Shown: positions 35,352 to 43,496 of the stretch, one piece after another
How the letters are laid out: the number at the start of each line of letters is the position of its first letter
Numbering within the stretch: the first letter of the stretch is position 1
Assembly (NCBI RefSeq): GCF_008691045.1
Contig: NZ_VMSO01000004.1
Span: 62,001 to 126,000, forward strand
Direction: 5' to 3'
Origin: Mediterraneibacter catenae
Lineage (GTDB): Bacteria > Bacillota > Clostridia > Lachnospirales > Lachnospiraceae
DNA: 64,000 bases
Notes under the pieces: generated by a model
Database searches by the model: none
What the model saw: only the letters and a program-made list of their open reading frames with translations
Told to the model about the DNA's origin: nothing
Translations under genes and position numbers: made by a program

Positions 35352-35879
35352 TTGGACAAAGAAATTCTGGAAGAACTGTATCACAGATACGGGCAGGAAA
35401 TATGCAGATATCTGACCGCCATATGCAGGGACCGGTTTATGGCGGAGGATATCCTGCAGGATGTATTCTGCAAAGCAATTCTCTCACTTCCCTCAGGCCA
35501 TGTAAATGCCCGGGCGTGGCTCTATATGGTAGGAAGAAATCTTCTCCTCAATGAATTAAAAAAACAGAGGAGACAGATATATTCGGAAGAACCGGAAACA
35601 AGAGCGGAAGACAGAATGAACAATTCCGACGGGATATCCGGCGGGAATCCGGAGGAACAGACGATTAAAGAAGAGGAAAGCAAACTCCTCAGGCAGGCCC
35701 TGCTCTCGCTGGATATAAGGAAGAGAGAAATACTGATCTTAAACTATTTTGAACATTTTACATTGAAAGAGGCGGCCGCGATTATGGGAATATCCTATGA
35801 AAATGCAAGAATACTGAGTATGCGGGCAAAGCGGGAAATCCGCAGAATAATGGAGGTGAACGGTTATGAAGTATCATGA
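35352..35879 (+). CDS. ECF-type RNA polymerase sigma factor
   Basis: A 175-residue sigma-70 family protein. Region 2 is at residues 5-70 (LYHRYGQEICRYLTAICRD, then MAEDILQDVFCKA). Region 4 is near the C-terminus (LRQALLSLDIRKREILILNYFEHFTLKEAAAIMGIS). It uses a TTG start with GGGTGAGGG upstream. It overlaps the following gene by 14 bases, and that gene encodes a membrane protein fitting an anti-sigma factor. TGTAACA...TGTTATA at 35259-35288 may be its own promoter type, but this is weak. Confidence 0.88.
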   Translation: MDKEILEELYHRYGQEICRYLTAICRDRFMAEDILQDVFCKAILSLPSGHVNARAWLYMVGRNLLLNELKKQRRQIYSEEPETRAEDRMNNSDGISGGNPEEQTIKEEESKLLRQALLSLDIRKREILILNYFEHFTLKEAAAIMGISYENARILSMRAKREIRRIMEVNGYEVS

Positions 35880-37125
35880 GCTGCTTGAATTATATAAAAA
35901 GAAAGAACTCGGAGAAGAACAGCGCGAGATGGTTGAGCGGGATCTGGAGCGGCACGAGGCCATCAGCGAGTATCTGTTTGAAAAGGAAGAGGCGGATATT
36001 CTGCAGGGGTCCGCGGAAATGGCGAAAGGATCTGAGAGACAGTCTGCCGGAAAAGGAAAAAATGCGGAAGATGATTTTACAAAGCGTGTGAACCGTGCGA
36101 TCCGGCGGGCATTTCTGAAGATGGGAGCAGCAGTATGCGCCGTGACACTGATCGTTGTTCTTCTGATCCTGTTTGTGCTCCCGAACACTGTCTCGAACTT
36201 TTATTATGACCCGGGGCGTATCGTGAGCGAAAACAATTATGGGGGGACAACTAACCAGATGAGCCTCGATCTGGCAGTGTATACGGAACTCGCCCTGCCG
36301 GGCACTTACAGGGATGATGTACAGGTGGAAGACAGGGGGTACGGAAACTATGATATTACTATCTATCAAAGCGTGAGCAGGAGTGGGGAATCTCGTCATG
36401 TGGCGGGGCGGATAGAGAAAAACAAACTCAGGCTGTATGATATCAACTTGTTTAATAATCCGTCTGCAAATAACTTCGGATGGTTTCAGATGAATATGGA
36501 CCGGAAAGATACTCTGACTGAGCAGGTGGAAAAGGGAGTGGGCAGTTTTGCCTATACGCCGGAGAGAAAAGAGCAGTCAGCCGAATATCTGGAGGAGCTG
36601 GACGATAATAAACTTTATCTGGCATGTGTGACGTTGGATAAGATACTTTCCTATGATGAATTTATCAGGTTCACGGAAAAATATTCGGAACAAATGTTGG
36701 ATATCTGGTGTGTACCGAGGACTGCGGAGGATTCTCATATGCCCATAGGAAGACCTGCAAATCTGGGATTTTATATTCAGCTGGGGCAGTCTTCGATGCT
36801 GGAATGGGACCGTGAGAAATATCCGGATCTGATACTCTGGTCTTTTGACGATCCGTCAGAATGGGATGAAGCGGAAGAAAAAATAAAAGATGGAACATTT
36901 GCAGCAGAGCATTTTGCCGTAATGCTGGACTATATGTCCGAACAGGATGAATTCCTTGGAATGATGAGAGAGCAGACAGGGGAAACGTACGCTGAGGCTG
37001 CGGACTATATCAGGGAAAACGGACTGCAGATCTATGGATTTGCCTGTGTGGCCAACAAAGAAACGCTGCTTGAGCTGAATGCGGAGGAAGAAGTATTTGG
37101 GATCCGTACGGAAGATGCCGGTTAA
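35866..37125 (+). CDS. Membrane-bound anti-sigma factor-like protein
   Basis: A 419-residue protein. The N-terminal cytoplasmic region (about 1-80, highly charged, MKYHELLELYKKKELGEEQR) resembles the sigma-binding part of Sigma_reg-type anti-sigma factors but lacks a zinc HxxxCxxC motif. One membrane helix spans about 87-107, and a large extracytoplasmic domain (about 110-419) follows. It overlaps the sigma gene. By position and topology it should hold the sigma factor at the membrane until a signal is sensed outside. Confidence 0.8.
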   Translation: MKYHELLELYKKKELGEEQREMVERDLERHEAISEYLFEKEEADILQGSAEMAKGSERQSAGKGKNAEDDFTKRVNRAIRRAFLKMGAAVCAVTLIVVLLILFVLPNTVSNFYYDPGRIVSENNYGGTTNQMSLDLAVYTELALPGTYRDDVQVEDRGYGNYDITIYQSVSRSGESRHVAGRIEKNKLRLYDINLFNNPSANNFGWFQMNMDRKDTLTEQVEKGVGSFAYTPERKEQSAEYLEELDDNKLYLACVTLDKILSYDEFIRFTEKYSEQMLDIWCVPRTAEDSHMPIGRPANLGFYIQLGQSSMLEWDREKYPDLILWSFDDPSEWDEAEEKIKDGTFAAEHFAVMLDYMSEQDEFLGMMREQTGETYAEAADYIRENGLQIYGFACVANKETLLELNAEEEVFGIRTEDAG

Positions 37126-37131
37126 TTTTAC

Positions 37132-37190
37132 TTGACTAATATATCATCTTACGATATATTATAATTACAATATATCATTTAACGATATAT
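37132..37190 (+). promoter_or_regulatory. padR promoter with two PadR-type operators
   Basis: TTGACT (37132-37137) and TATATT (37155-37160) with a 17-base spacer. Two 21-base sites at 37139-37159 and 37170-37190, each with ATATATCAT on the left and ACGATATAT on the right, are 31 bases apart. The first covers the spacer and -10; both fit binding by the PadR product for autoregulation. Confidence 0.75.
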
Positions 37191-37245
37191 CAGGAGACGA
37201 AAACAGAATCGAAATATAAAGGAAAAACCGGAGAGAGGTGAGAGA

Positions 37246-37578
37246 ATGTCAGAAAAAGAAACACCGTTGACAGAAGCGTTTTTCTATATATTACTGGCAC
37301 TCAGAAGGCCGAACCATGGTTACGGTGTTATTCAGGAAGTGGAGAAACTGACAAAAGGAAGGGTAGTTCTTGGCGCCGGAACACTGTATGGAGCACTGCA
37401 GACCATGCAGAAGAGAGACTGGATCAGGATCTACAGCGAGGATACGGAATCAAGGAGAAAGAAAGAGTATATAATCACGGATACGGGACGATATGTGTTT
37501 GACGCCGAGAAAAAACGGCTCGCGGAACTTCTTGACAATGCAAAGCTCATGGAGGTGGAGAGCGATGATCAGATTTAG
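37246..37578 (+). CDS. PadR-family transcriptional regulator
   Basis: A 110-residue winged-helix protein with the PadR core EAFFYILLALRRPNHGYGVIQEV and LGAGTLYGALQTMQKRDWI, followed by the beta wing and a short C-terminal helix. GAGAGGTGAG precedes the start. It overlaps the DUF2812 gene by 14 bases. Two operators in its promoter imply autoregulation and joint control of the partner gene. Confidence 0.92.
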   Translation: MSEKETPLTEAFFYILLALRRPNHGYGVIQEVEKLTKGRVVLGAGTLYGALQTMQKRDWIRIYSEDTESRRKKEYIITDTGRYVFDAEKKRLAELLDNAKLMEVESDDQI

Positions 37579-38257
37579 ACTGTATTTTGATAAAGATAAA
37601 GAAACTGCATGGCTTAATGAGATGTCCGGATGCGGATGGGCGATGAACGGGTTTTTTGCGGGATTCTACAGATTTGAAAAATGTGAGCCGGGAGAGTATA
37701 CATATCAGATTGATTTTGGAGATGAATTATACAGTGTAAGTGATGAATACCGCGGACTGATGGAAGATATCGGAGCCGAGATCGTTGCGCTCTGGGGCTA
37801 TTGGATTATCCTGCGTAAACCTGCGGCTGAGGGGCCGTTCGAGCTGTATACGGATCCCGAATCAATGATCGAGCATTATACGAAAATACGCAGGATGTTT
37901 AAAGCCGTGACAATTCTGGAACTAGTAGGCCTTTTCATAGAAATCGGGTGTGGAATGGACGGGAATATGTTCGGATGGGCGTTTGCCGTTCTTATTGCGG
38001 CGCTGGTTCTTGTATGTATAAATGCGGTGATACGGACAAACGAGGTGATTGCAGAGCTGGAGGAACAAAAGAGCGGGATTGCGGCAGAAAAGAATGGCAG
38101 ATATATTTCCGTACTGCTTCCGATCGGACTTCTGATCAACAGCGGCTTGATTATGATAGAGGAATCAGTCTCATCGTTTATCAGTTACCCGCTGCATTTT
38201 TTTGCGATCATTATGATGGCTGTCGGCCTTGTGCAGACAATGAGGAAGAGAAAGTAG
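37565..38257 (+). CDS. DUF2812 membrane protein
   Basis: A 230-residue protein. Its N-terminal soluble DUF2812 domain (about 1-110, FDKDKETAWLNEMSGCGWAM, with ALWGYWIILRKPA) is followed by about four membrane helices in the C-terminal half. Genes of this family usually pair with padR, as here. Function is unknown; it may be the regulated membrane-stress effector. ATG 37565 is preceded by GGAGGTGGAGAG inside padR. Confidence 0.85.
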   Translation: MIRFRLYFDKDKETAWLNEMSGCGWAMNGFFAGFYRFEKCEPGEYTYQIDFGDELYSVSDEYRGLMEDIGAEIVALWGYWIILRKPAAEGPFELYTDPESMIEHYTKIRRMFKAVTILELVGLFIEIGCGMDGNMFGWAFAVLIAALVLVCINAVIRTNEVIAELEEQKSGIAAEKNGRYISVLLPIGLLINSGLIMIEESVSSFISYPLHFFAIIMMAVGLVQTMRKRK

Positions 38258-38286
38258 AAAACAAAAGGCGGGCTGTTCCGGCATGA

Positions 38287-39639
38287 TTATGCCGGGCTGC
38301 CTGCCTCGATTAATTTTATCTCAAGCAATTCTTTGATTATATTCTGAACAGCTGCTGTTCCTATTTCAGTATTGACGGTGAGATCATAATTCTGTGCCCG
38401 TCCCCAGAGGCGTCCGGTATAATAGCGATAGTTGTCAGAGCGTCTGTGATCCATTCTGCGTATCTTCTGAAGGGCGTCTTCTTTTGAAAGATTTTCTGTC
38501 TTCATGATTCGTTTTGTGCGATAATGTTCCGATGCGTGCAGGTAAACTTTCAGAGTGGCGGGACGGTCACGAAGTACATAATCCGCGCAGCGCCCTACGA
38601 TCACACAGTTTCCTTTCTCTGCCAGATTCCGGATGACATTTGCCTCGGATTCAAAAATCTCATCGTGAGGGGACTCCTGAGTTTCTGAATACACATACAT
38701 CTGGCTCATAAGGTCGTAAAGAAAACTGTTGGTCATGTTCTCTTCTCTGTCTCTGATAAACTGCGGATCGTATCCGGTAGATCCGGCAGTCATCTGAATG
38801 ATTTCGTTATCGTAGAAAGCATATCCCAGTCTTTCGGCAAGTGCTTTCCCGATATCGTGCCCTCCGCTGCCATACTGCCGTCCGATCACAATGACAGGGC
38901 GTGGGGAAGAGCTGGTATTGCCGGCAGCGCTGCCGGATATGATATCCGGTGCGGTATTATTTTCAGTGGGAGCGGGAACGGCAGACTGCCGCAGGCTTTC
39001 GTCTGAATGAAAAAGTAATGTATCCAGAAAAGAAAGCTTCCTTCCGAACAGTCTGGCGATGAATCCGACCAGAAGCGCGGCGATAACTGTTCCCTCTCTG
39101 ACGCCGTCCAGGCGGCGGGCGAAAATTATTGAGAGTACAGCTGCGATGACAGTCAGTGATACATCAAAAGCGACTTTGGTTGTACCGAATTCAGTCTTCC
39201 ATGTGGATGAAACAGCCCGGACAAATGATTCACCCGGCAGCATAGCCACATTAGCCAGAACTTCCGTATATACGCCAAATCCCAGGATCAGACATCCGAT
39301 CAGAAGATAGGCCACGCTTGATATGTATGATTGCGGATCGACGAAGAAAAGCATTACCATGGTCAGGTCAATAAAGTATCCGAACAGGATTGAAACCGGA
39401 ATCTGCAGCAGATGTTCCGCCTTAAAATTCCTGCGGAGTATGATGAGCTGGATGAGAATCAGCAGGAGACTGAAAGCAATGGTGAACTGTCCCAGTGTAA
39501 ACGGAAAATTAAGGCTGAGTACATAAGGGATCGAAGAAATCGGGGAGGTCCCCAGATTCGCTTTTGTGATCAGACTGACGCCCAGTGAATTTATGAAAAG
39601 TCCGATCAGAAATACAATATAACGTTTTAGTTTTTCCAT
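38287..39639 (-). CDS. Fusion of YczE/YitT-like membrane domain with cytidylate-kinase-like domain (copy 2)
   Basis: A 450-residue two-domain protein. Residues 1-205 hold about five to six membrane helices of the YczE/YyaS/YitT type (LGVSLITKANLGTSPISSIP, MLPGESFVRAVS). After a linker of about 40 residues, a cytidylate-kinase-like domain spans about 248-440, with VIGRQYGSGGHDIGKALAE and KGNCVIVGRCADYVLRD. The kinase half matches the free-standing proteins at 13032 and 57614. Fusion to a membrane domain suggests the kinase acts at the membrane; the substrate is unknown. Confidence 0.85.
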   Translation of the reverse strand: MEKLKRYIVFLIGLFINSLGVSLITKANLGTSPISSIPYVLSLNFPFTLGQFTIAFSLLLILIQLIILRRNFKAEHLLQIPVSILFGYFIDLTMVMLFFVDPQSYISSVAYLLIGCLILGFGVYTEVLANVAMLPGESFVRAVSSTWKTEFGTTKVAFDVSLTVIAAVLSIIFARRLDGVREGTVIAALLVGFIARLFGRKLSFLDTLLFHSDESLRQSAVPAPTENNTAPDIISGSAAGNTSSSPRPVIVIGRQYGSGGHDIGKALAERLGYAFYDNEIIQMTAGSTGYDPQFIRDREENMTNSFLYDLMSQMYVYSETQESPHDEIFESEANVIRNLAEKGNCVIVGRCADYVLRDRPATLKVYLHASEHYRTKRIMKTENLSKEDALQKIRRMDHRRSDNYRYYTGRLWGRAQNYDLTVNTEIGTAAVQNIIKELLEIKLIEAGSPA

Positions 39640-39701
39640 TTTTTGTCATTCCTTTTCTTTATAGATTTGTACGCATGATTTACGTATGTGCAAAACGGGT
39701 G

Positions 39702-40136
39702 TTATTCCCCATTTGGATGCAAACGGGCTGTGTTTTTATAAATTTTCTGGAACAGCTCGGTGAATTTTGCCCTTTCATCAGTGGAGATACCCCGGAAAGC
39801 TTCCTCTTCCAGTTCGCTGAAGGCGTCTGTTACCAGTTTTAACTTTGATTTTCCCAGATCTGTCATGAAAACATAAAAACTTCTGCGGTTGCCTCCGAGC
39901 ATACGGCGTTCTGCAAGTCCGATCTCTTCCATGCGGTTTAAGAGTGTAGTGAGAGTACCCGGTTCGATATGACATCCGTGCGCAATGTCTTTCTGGCTGG
40001 CACCGTCGTGATCGCTCAGATAGTCAAGTATCTTTGGCTGTCCGCTGGTCAGACCTGTGCCTTTGAGTTTTGCCAGGAGCTTTTTTTGAAACATGGAGTG
40101 TTCAGCCATAACAAGATAGTGAAAAGAACTGCTCAT
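39702..40136 (-). CDS. MarR-family transcriptional regulator
   Basis: A 144-residue winged-helix protein with the family pattern TSGQPKILDYLSDHDGASQK, IEPGTLTTLLNRMEEIGLAERR and a wing of basic residues (GGNRRSFYV). It is divergent from the AT-rich patch at 40200, and palindromes lie just upstream at 40168-40195. It precedes the membrane-kinase fusion gene on the same strand by about 60 bases, so it may control that gene. Confidence 0.88.
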   Translation of the reverse strand: MSSSFHYLVMAEHSMFQKKLLAKLKGTGLTSGQPKILDYLSDHDGASQKDIAHGCHIEPGTLTTLLNRMEEIGLAERRMLGGNRRSFYVFMTDLGKSKLKLVTDAFSELEEEAFRGISTDERAKFTELFQKIYKNTARLHPNGE

Positions 40137-40167
40137 GATAGTGCGTGTCCCCCTTTTATAATAGATT

Positions 40168-40195
40168 ATTTGAAAACAAATAGTTTGAATTCAAA
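40168..40195. promoter_or_regulatory. Likely MarR operator
   Basis: ATTTGAAAACAAAT (40168-40181) and the perfect palindrome TTTGAATTCAAA (40184-40195) lie side by side just upstream of the marR start. Confidence 0.5.
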
Positions 40196-40231
40196 TTAAA
40201 CAACAATATCTATTATAGGAGGATGAAAGAA

Positions 40232-40381
40232 TATGTCAAGAATAAATTATAATGATAAAAAAGTGCATAATAAAAATCCACTGTATCGATTTCTTCTTCG
40301 TACAGTGGATTTTCAGATTATTACATCCATTGGATTCTGCCTCCTTTATTTAGTTTTTTATCTATGTAAAACTATTCATTG
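40232..40381 (+). CDS. Possible 49-residue single-helix membrane peptide
   Basis: An ORF beginning near 40232 (MSRINYNDKKVHNKNPLYRF) has a basic N-terminus and one hydrophobic helix (ITSIGFCLLYLVFYL). AGGAGGATG lies upstream at about the right distance. Its coding region contains a 13-bp inverted repeat that looks like a terminator, which argues against it. AT-rich composition unlike its neighbours. Low confidence. Confidence 0.3.
40276..40316. terminator. Hairpin resembling a bidirectional terminator
   Basis: AAAATCCACTGTA and TACAGTGGATTTT with a 15-base loop: a perfect 13-bp stem flanked by A and T runs. Confidence 0.6.
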
Positions 40382-40442
40382 AATAGTGTTTTTGAATTTT
40401 TGTTTACCTTCCCATTGGACTATACCTCTTTTCTTTTATATT

Positions 40443-40631
40443 ATGGAGTTTCGATTAAGTTTTTGGTGGTCCGTCCTCCTTTTATTTATTTTCTTTTTCT
40501 CTTTTGATGTAACTATAATAACTCACAACAAAAGAAATGTCAATACAAAATCTGATAAAAAATTTCTAAAATTAAAATATACAGAAAATTCAGAAAAATA
40601 TAGTGAAAAACGTAGATATACAAAACAGTGA
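40443..40631 (+). CDS. Possible 62-residue single-helix membrane peptide
   Basis: ATG 40443 starts MEFRLSFWWSVLLLFIFFFS, one hydrophobic helix followed by a basic, Lys-rich tail. Very AT-rich, no good ribosome binding site. A longer GTG start at 40386 is in frame. Could be a real small membrane protein or noise. The rest of 40137-40711 holds only operators and the hairpin. Confidence 0.3.
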   Translation: MEFRLSFWWSVLLLFIFFFSFDVTIITHNKRNVNTKSDKKFLKLKYTENSEKYSEKRRYTKQ

Positions 40632-40711
40632 TTAAAGAGTATAATCGAAAAGATCAGAGAAGGAATTGTTATGAAAATGAAGGGGAAGGCAGCCGGTGAA
40701 GGAAGATGATC

Positions 40712-41266
40712 ATGAGGAGAAGAGTTTTTTTAATACTGATGATATTGTGGATGGCAGGTATTTTTGTGTTTTCCTCGCGCTCCGGAGATGAATCGACAGA
40801 GGACAGTTATTTTGTGGGGGCTATGGTCGGAGATTTTTTTGTGCCGGGGTTTGACGAGTGGAGCCCGGAGAAACAGCAGGAGTTTGCAGAGAAGATCGAT
40901 CATCCGGTACGCAAAACAGCCCATGCGGCAGAGTATGCGGTACTGGGACTTCTGGCGGCGGGAGTATGTATTCCGTCAATCGCGAGCAGGAGCGATGAAA
41001 ACGAGATACAGGAAGAAGCCGGATATGGCGGTTTTATAAATAGCAGAGTGGGAAAAGCGGGCAAAGAACTGCTGGTTCCATGGGTGATCGCAGTGGCATA
41101 TGCCGCGACGGATGAGTTTCATCAGCTCTTTGTGCCGGGCAGGAGCGGTCAGATTTCAGATGTGGTATTGGACAGCGCAGGTGCGCTGGCGGGACTTTTG
41201 ATACTGACGGTGGTGCGGGGAATTATGAAAAACAGGCGGAACAGAGTGAAAAACAGCACAGAGTAA
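40712..41266 (+). CDS. VanZ-like membrane protein
   Basis: A 184-residue protein of the VanZ family. There are membrane helices at the N-terminus (about 4-20), the middle and the C-terminus. The family motifs are FSSRSGDES, RKTAHAAEYAVLGLL and AYAATDEFHQLFVPGRSGQISDVVLDSAGAL. VanZ relatives can affect teicoplanin and lipoglycopeptide susceptibility, but a housekeeping role is common. I prefer ATG 40712 with GAAGGAAG upstream; ATG 40706 is also in frame. Confidence 0.88.
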   Translation: MRRRVFLILMILWMAGIFVFSSRSGDESTEDSYFVGAMVGDFFVPGFDEWSPEKQQEFAEKIDHPVRKTAHAAEYAVLGLLAAGVCIPSIASRSDENEIQEEAGYGGFINSRVGKAGKELLVPWVIAVAYAATDEFHQLFVPGRSGQISDVVLDSAGALAGLLILTVVRGIMKNRRNRVKNSTE

Positions 41267-41308
41267 TTTGAAATTCAAAATAAAAATAGAGTGCAATCTA
41301 ATTTTCTA

Positions 41309-41336
41309 TTGACAAACCGGATTTTTGAGATATAAT
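41309..41336 (+). promoter_or_regulatory. Promoter for the T-box/cstA unit
   Basis: TTGACA at 41309-41314 and consensus TATAAT at 41331-41336, 16-base spacer. Confidence 0.8.
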
Positions 41337-41354
41337 AAAACCGGATTGAAAAAA

Positions 41355-41706
41355 GCCAATGCGAAGAACAGGACAGGACTTCTATGGCCGGTATGCTTTC
41401 AGAGAGTTTCCGTATGGTGCGAGGAAACAGCATGGTCAGGAACGCTATCACCTGCGAGCAGTCAGGGCGAAAGGAATCAGGGCAGATCCACAATAAACAG
41501 GAATGCCATGAGCTGATTAACCCGGACCGGAATTCCCCCGTTATAGGGAAATCTGTTGAACCGCAGTATAAAACCGATGATCCGGATACATATGCGGGAG
41601 ACAGGACAGAGAGACCGGAAAATATCCGGTAACAGAAGTGGTAACGCGGAGGAAAAGCTTCGTCTTCTGACAGAGTAATCTGGCAGAGGGCGATTTTTTT
41701 GTGCCG
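41355..41706 (+). ncRNA. T-box leader upstream of cstA
   Basis: Stem I is recognisable. GCGAAGAACAGGACAGG lies at the base, AGAGAG (41401-41406) and GGTGCGAGG (41416-41424) in the distal part, and ATGCTTTC pairs with GAAACAGCAT. The specifier loop 3' strand reads AACGCTATCA before CCTGCGAGC, making ATC (41447-41449, Ile) the likely specifier. The T-box proper is GAAGTGGTAACGCGG at 41635-41649. A GC-rich terminator (41661-41692) with a T-run to 41700 follows. Binding of uncharged tRNA should allow antitermination. Confidence 0.8.
41661..41700 (+). terminator. T-box-controlled terminator
   Basis: CGTCTTCTG-ACAGA pairs with TCTG-GCAGAGGGCG (several G-T pairs), followed by ATTTTTTT. Confidence 0.8.
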
Positions 41707-41743
41707 GAAGGCAGTAATGCCTATCGGGAGTTGGCTTTGGTCC

Positions 41744-41767
41744 GAAAATATCTGAAAAGATATTTTC
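41744..41767 (+). repeat. Hairpin between T-box terminator and cstA
   Basis: GAAAATATCT-GAAA-AGATATTTTC is a perfect 10-bp stem with a 4-base loop, about 40 bases before the cstA start. No T-run follows. Confidence 0.7.
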
Positions 41768-41807
41768 TAACTTATCACAGTTTTTCTTTAACAAAGGAGA
41801 GAGGATT

Positions 41808-43496
41808 ATGAACACTTTAGTAATCGTACTGATCGCCGCTGTATGTCTGATCGCAGCATATGCGCTGTACGGACGATGGCTGGCGAAGAAATGGGGAATC
41901 GACCCGAAAGCAAAGACACCTGCAGTTCTTCATAATGACGGGCAGGATTATGTGCCGACAGACGGATGGACAGTATTTGCCCACCAATTTTCGTCAATAG
42001 CAGGTGCAGGACCGGTTACCGGAGCAATACAGGCCGCTGCATTCGGATGGCTGCCGGTACTTCTGTGGATCATCCTCGGAGGTATCTTCTTCGGTGCTGT
42101 TACAGACTTCGGTGCACTGTACGCAAGTGTGAAGAACGACGGCAAATCCATGGGACTTCTGATAGAGAAATATATCGGAAAAGCAGGACGTAAGCTGTTC
42201 CTGGGATTCTGCTGGCTGTTCTGCTTGATCGTTATTGCTGCGTTTGCAGATATGGTGGCTGATACATTTAACGCATATGTAGTGACAGACGGCGTACAGA
42301 CACTTGCTGAAAATGCTACTGTAAACGGTGCGGCAGGAAGTATTTCCCTGTTCTTTATTCTGTTCGCGGTGGTATTCGGTGTAGTACAGCATAAAGTACA
42401 CTTTACCGGATGGAAAGAAGTGGTATTCGGACTGGTATGTACGGTACTTGCATTTGTATTTGGTATGAACTTCCCAGTGATCCTGGGAAAAGATATGTGG
42501 GTATACATTGCATTTATCTATATCTTCCTTGCAGCGGTGCTGCCGATGTGGTTTGTGATGCAGCCACGAGACTACATGTCCACATTTATGTTTGTCGGAA
42601 TGATCGCCGGTGCGGTGCTCGGCCTCCTGTTTGCGCATCCGTCAATGAACCTTCCGGCATTTACAGGATTCCAGAATGAGAGCTTGGGAACACTTTTCCC
42701 GATCCTGTTTGTAACGGTTGCCTGCGGTGCGGTATCCGGATTCCACAGTCTGGTATCCTCCGGTACTTCATCTAAGACAATTTCAAATGAGAAAGATATG
42801 CTGAAAGTCGGATATGGCGCAATGGTACTGGAAAGTCTTCTGGCTGTTATCGCTCTCTGTGTGGCAGGTGCTGCGGCAGGGGCGGACGGAACAGCGGCAG
42901 TGGGAACACCGTTCCAGATCTTCTCATCAGGAGTTGCAGGATTCCTTGAGATGTTCGGTATCCCGGTCTATGTGGCACAGAGCTTCATGACGATGTGTGT
43001 ATCCGCGCTGGCATTTACCACGCTGGATTCTGTTGCGCGTATCGGACGTATGTCCTTCCAGGAGCTGTTCAGCGTGGACGACATGGAACACGCTGAGGGA
43101 TGGAGAAAAGTCCTCTGCAATAAATATTTTGCGACGATCATCACACTGGTATTCGGCTACATACTGACACAGGTGGGATACTCTAATATCTGGCCGCTGT
43201 TCGGAAGTGCCAATCAGCTGCTGAGCGCACTTGTCCTGATCACACTGTGCGTATTCCTGAAAGTGACAGGCAGAACGCTTAAGACGCTCGTCCCGCCGTT
43301 CGTGATCATGCTGATCGTGACATTCTCAGCACTGGTGCAGAGATTTATTTCTCTTGTAAAAGCATTCTCAGCCGGAACGGGAGTGTTCATGGTTGAGGGA
43401 CTGCAGCTTATCGTAGCCGTGCTTCTTATGATCTTGGGAGTGACGATCGTGGTTACTTCCGGGAAAGAACTTATAAAGAAGAAAGCTGCAAACTAA
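41808..43496 (+). CDS. cstA: Carbon starvation protein CstA-type peptide/pyruvate transporter
   Basis: A 562-residue membrane protein with about 16 hydrophobic segments. The CstA hallmarks are present: ALYGRWLAKKWGIDPKAKTPA, NDGQDYVPTDGWTVFAHQFSSIAGAGPVTGAI and a C-terminal segment with GSANQLLSALVLITL. The family imports peptides or pyruvate. AAAGGAGAGAGG precedes the start. Its leader is a T-box, so expression should respond to an uncharged tRNA rather than to carbon starvation. It ends overlapping the convergent gene at 43493 by 4 bases. Confidence 0.92.
   Translation: MNTLVIVLIAAVCLIAAYALYGRWLAKKWGIDPKAKTPAVLHNDGQDYVPTDGWTVFAHQFSSIAGAGPVTGAIQAAAFGWLPVLLWIILGGIFFGAVTDFGALYASVKNDGKSMGLLIEKYIGKAGRKLFLGFCWLFCLIVIAAFADMVADTFNAYVVTDGVQTLAENATVNGAAGSISLFFILFAVVFGVVQHKVHFTGWKEVVFGLVCTVLAFVFGMNFPVILGKDMWVYIAFIYIFLAAVLPMWFVMQPRDYMSTFMFVGMIAGAVLGLLFAHPSMNLPAFTGFQNESLGTLFPILFVTVACGAVSGFHSLVSSGTSSKTISNEKDMLKVGYGAMVLESLLAVIALCVAGAAAGADGTAAVGTPFQIFSSGVAGFLEMFGIPVYVAQSFMTMCVSALAFTTLDSVARIGRMSFQELFSVDDMEHAEGWRKVLCNKYFATIITLVFGYILTQVGYSNIWPLFGSANQLLSALVLITLCVFLKVTGRTLKTLVPPFVIMLIVTFSALVQRFISLVKAFSAGTGVFMVEGLQLIVAVLLMILGVTIVVTSGKELIKKKAAN

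Noticed and set aside
41384-41632. A short plus-strand ORF inside the cstA leader.
   Set aside because: The sequence is explained by T-box structure, and the translation resembles nothing.
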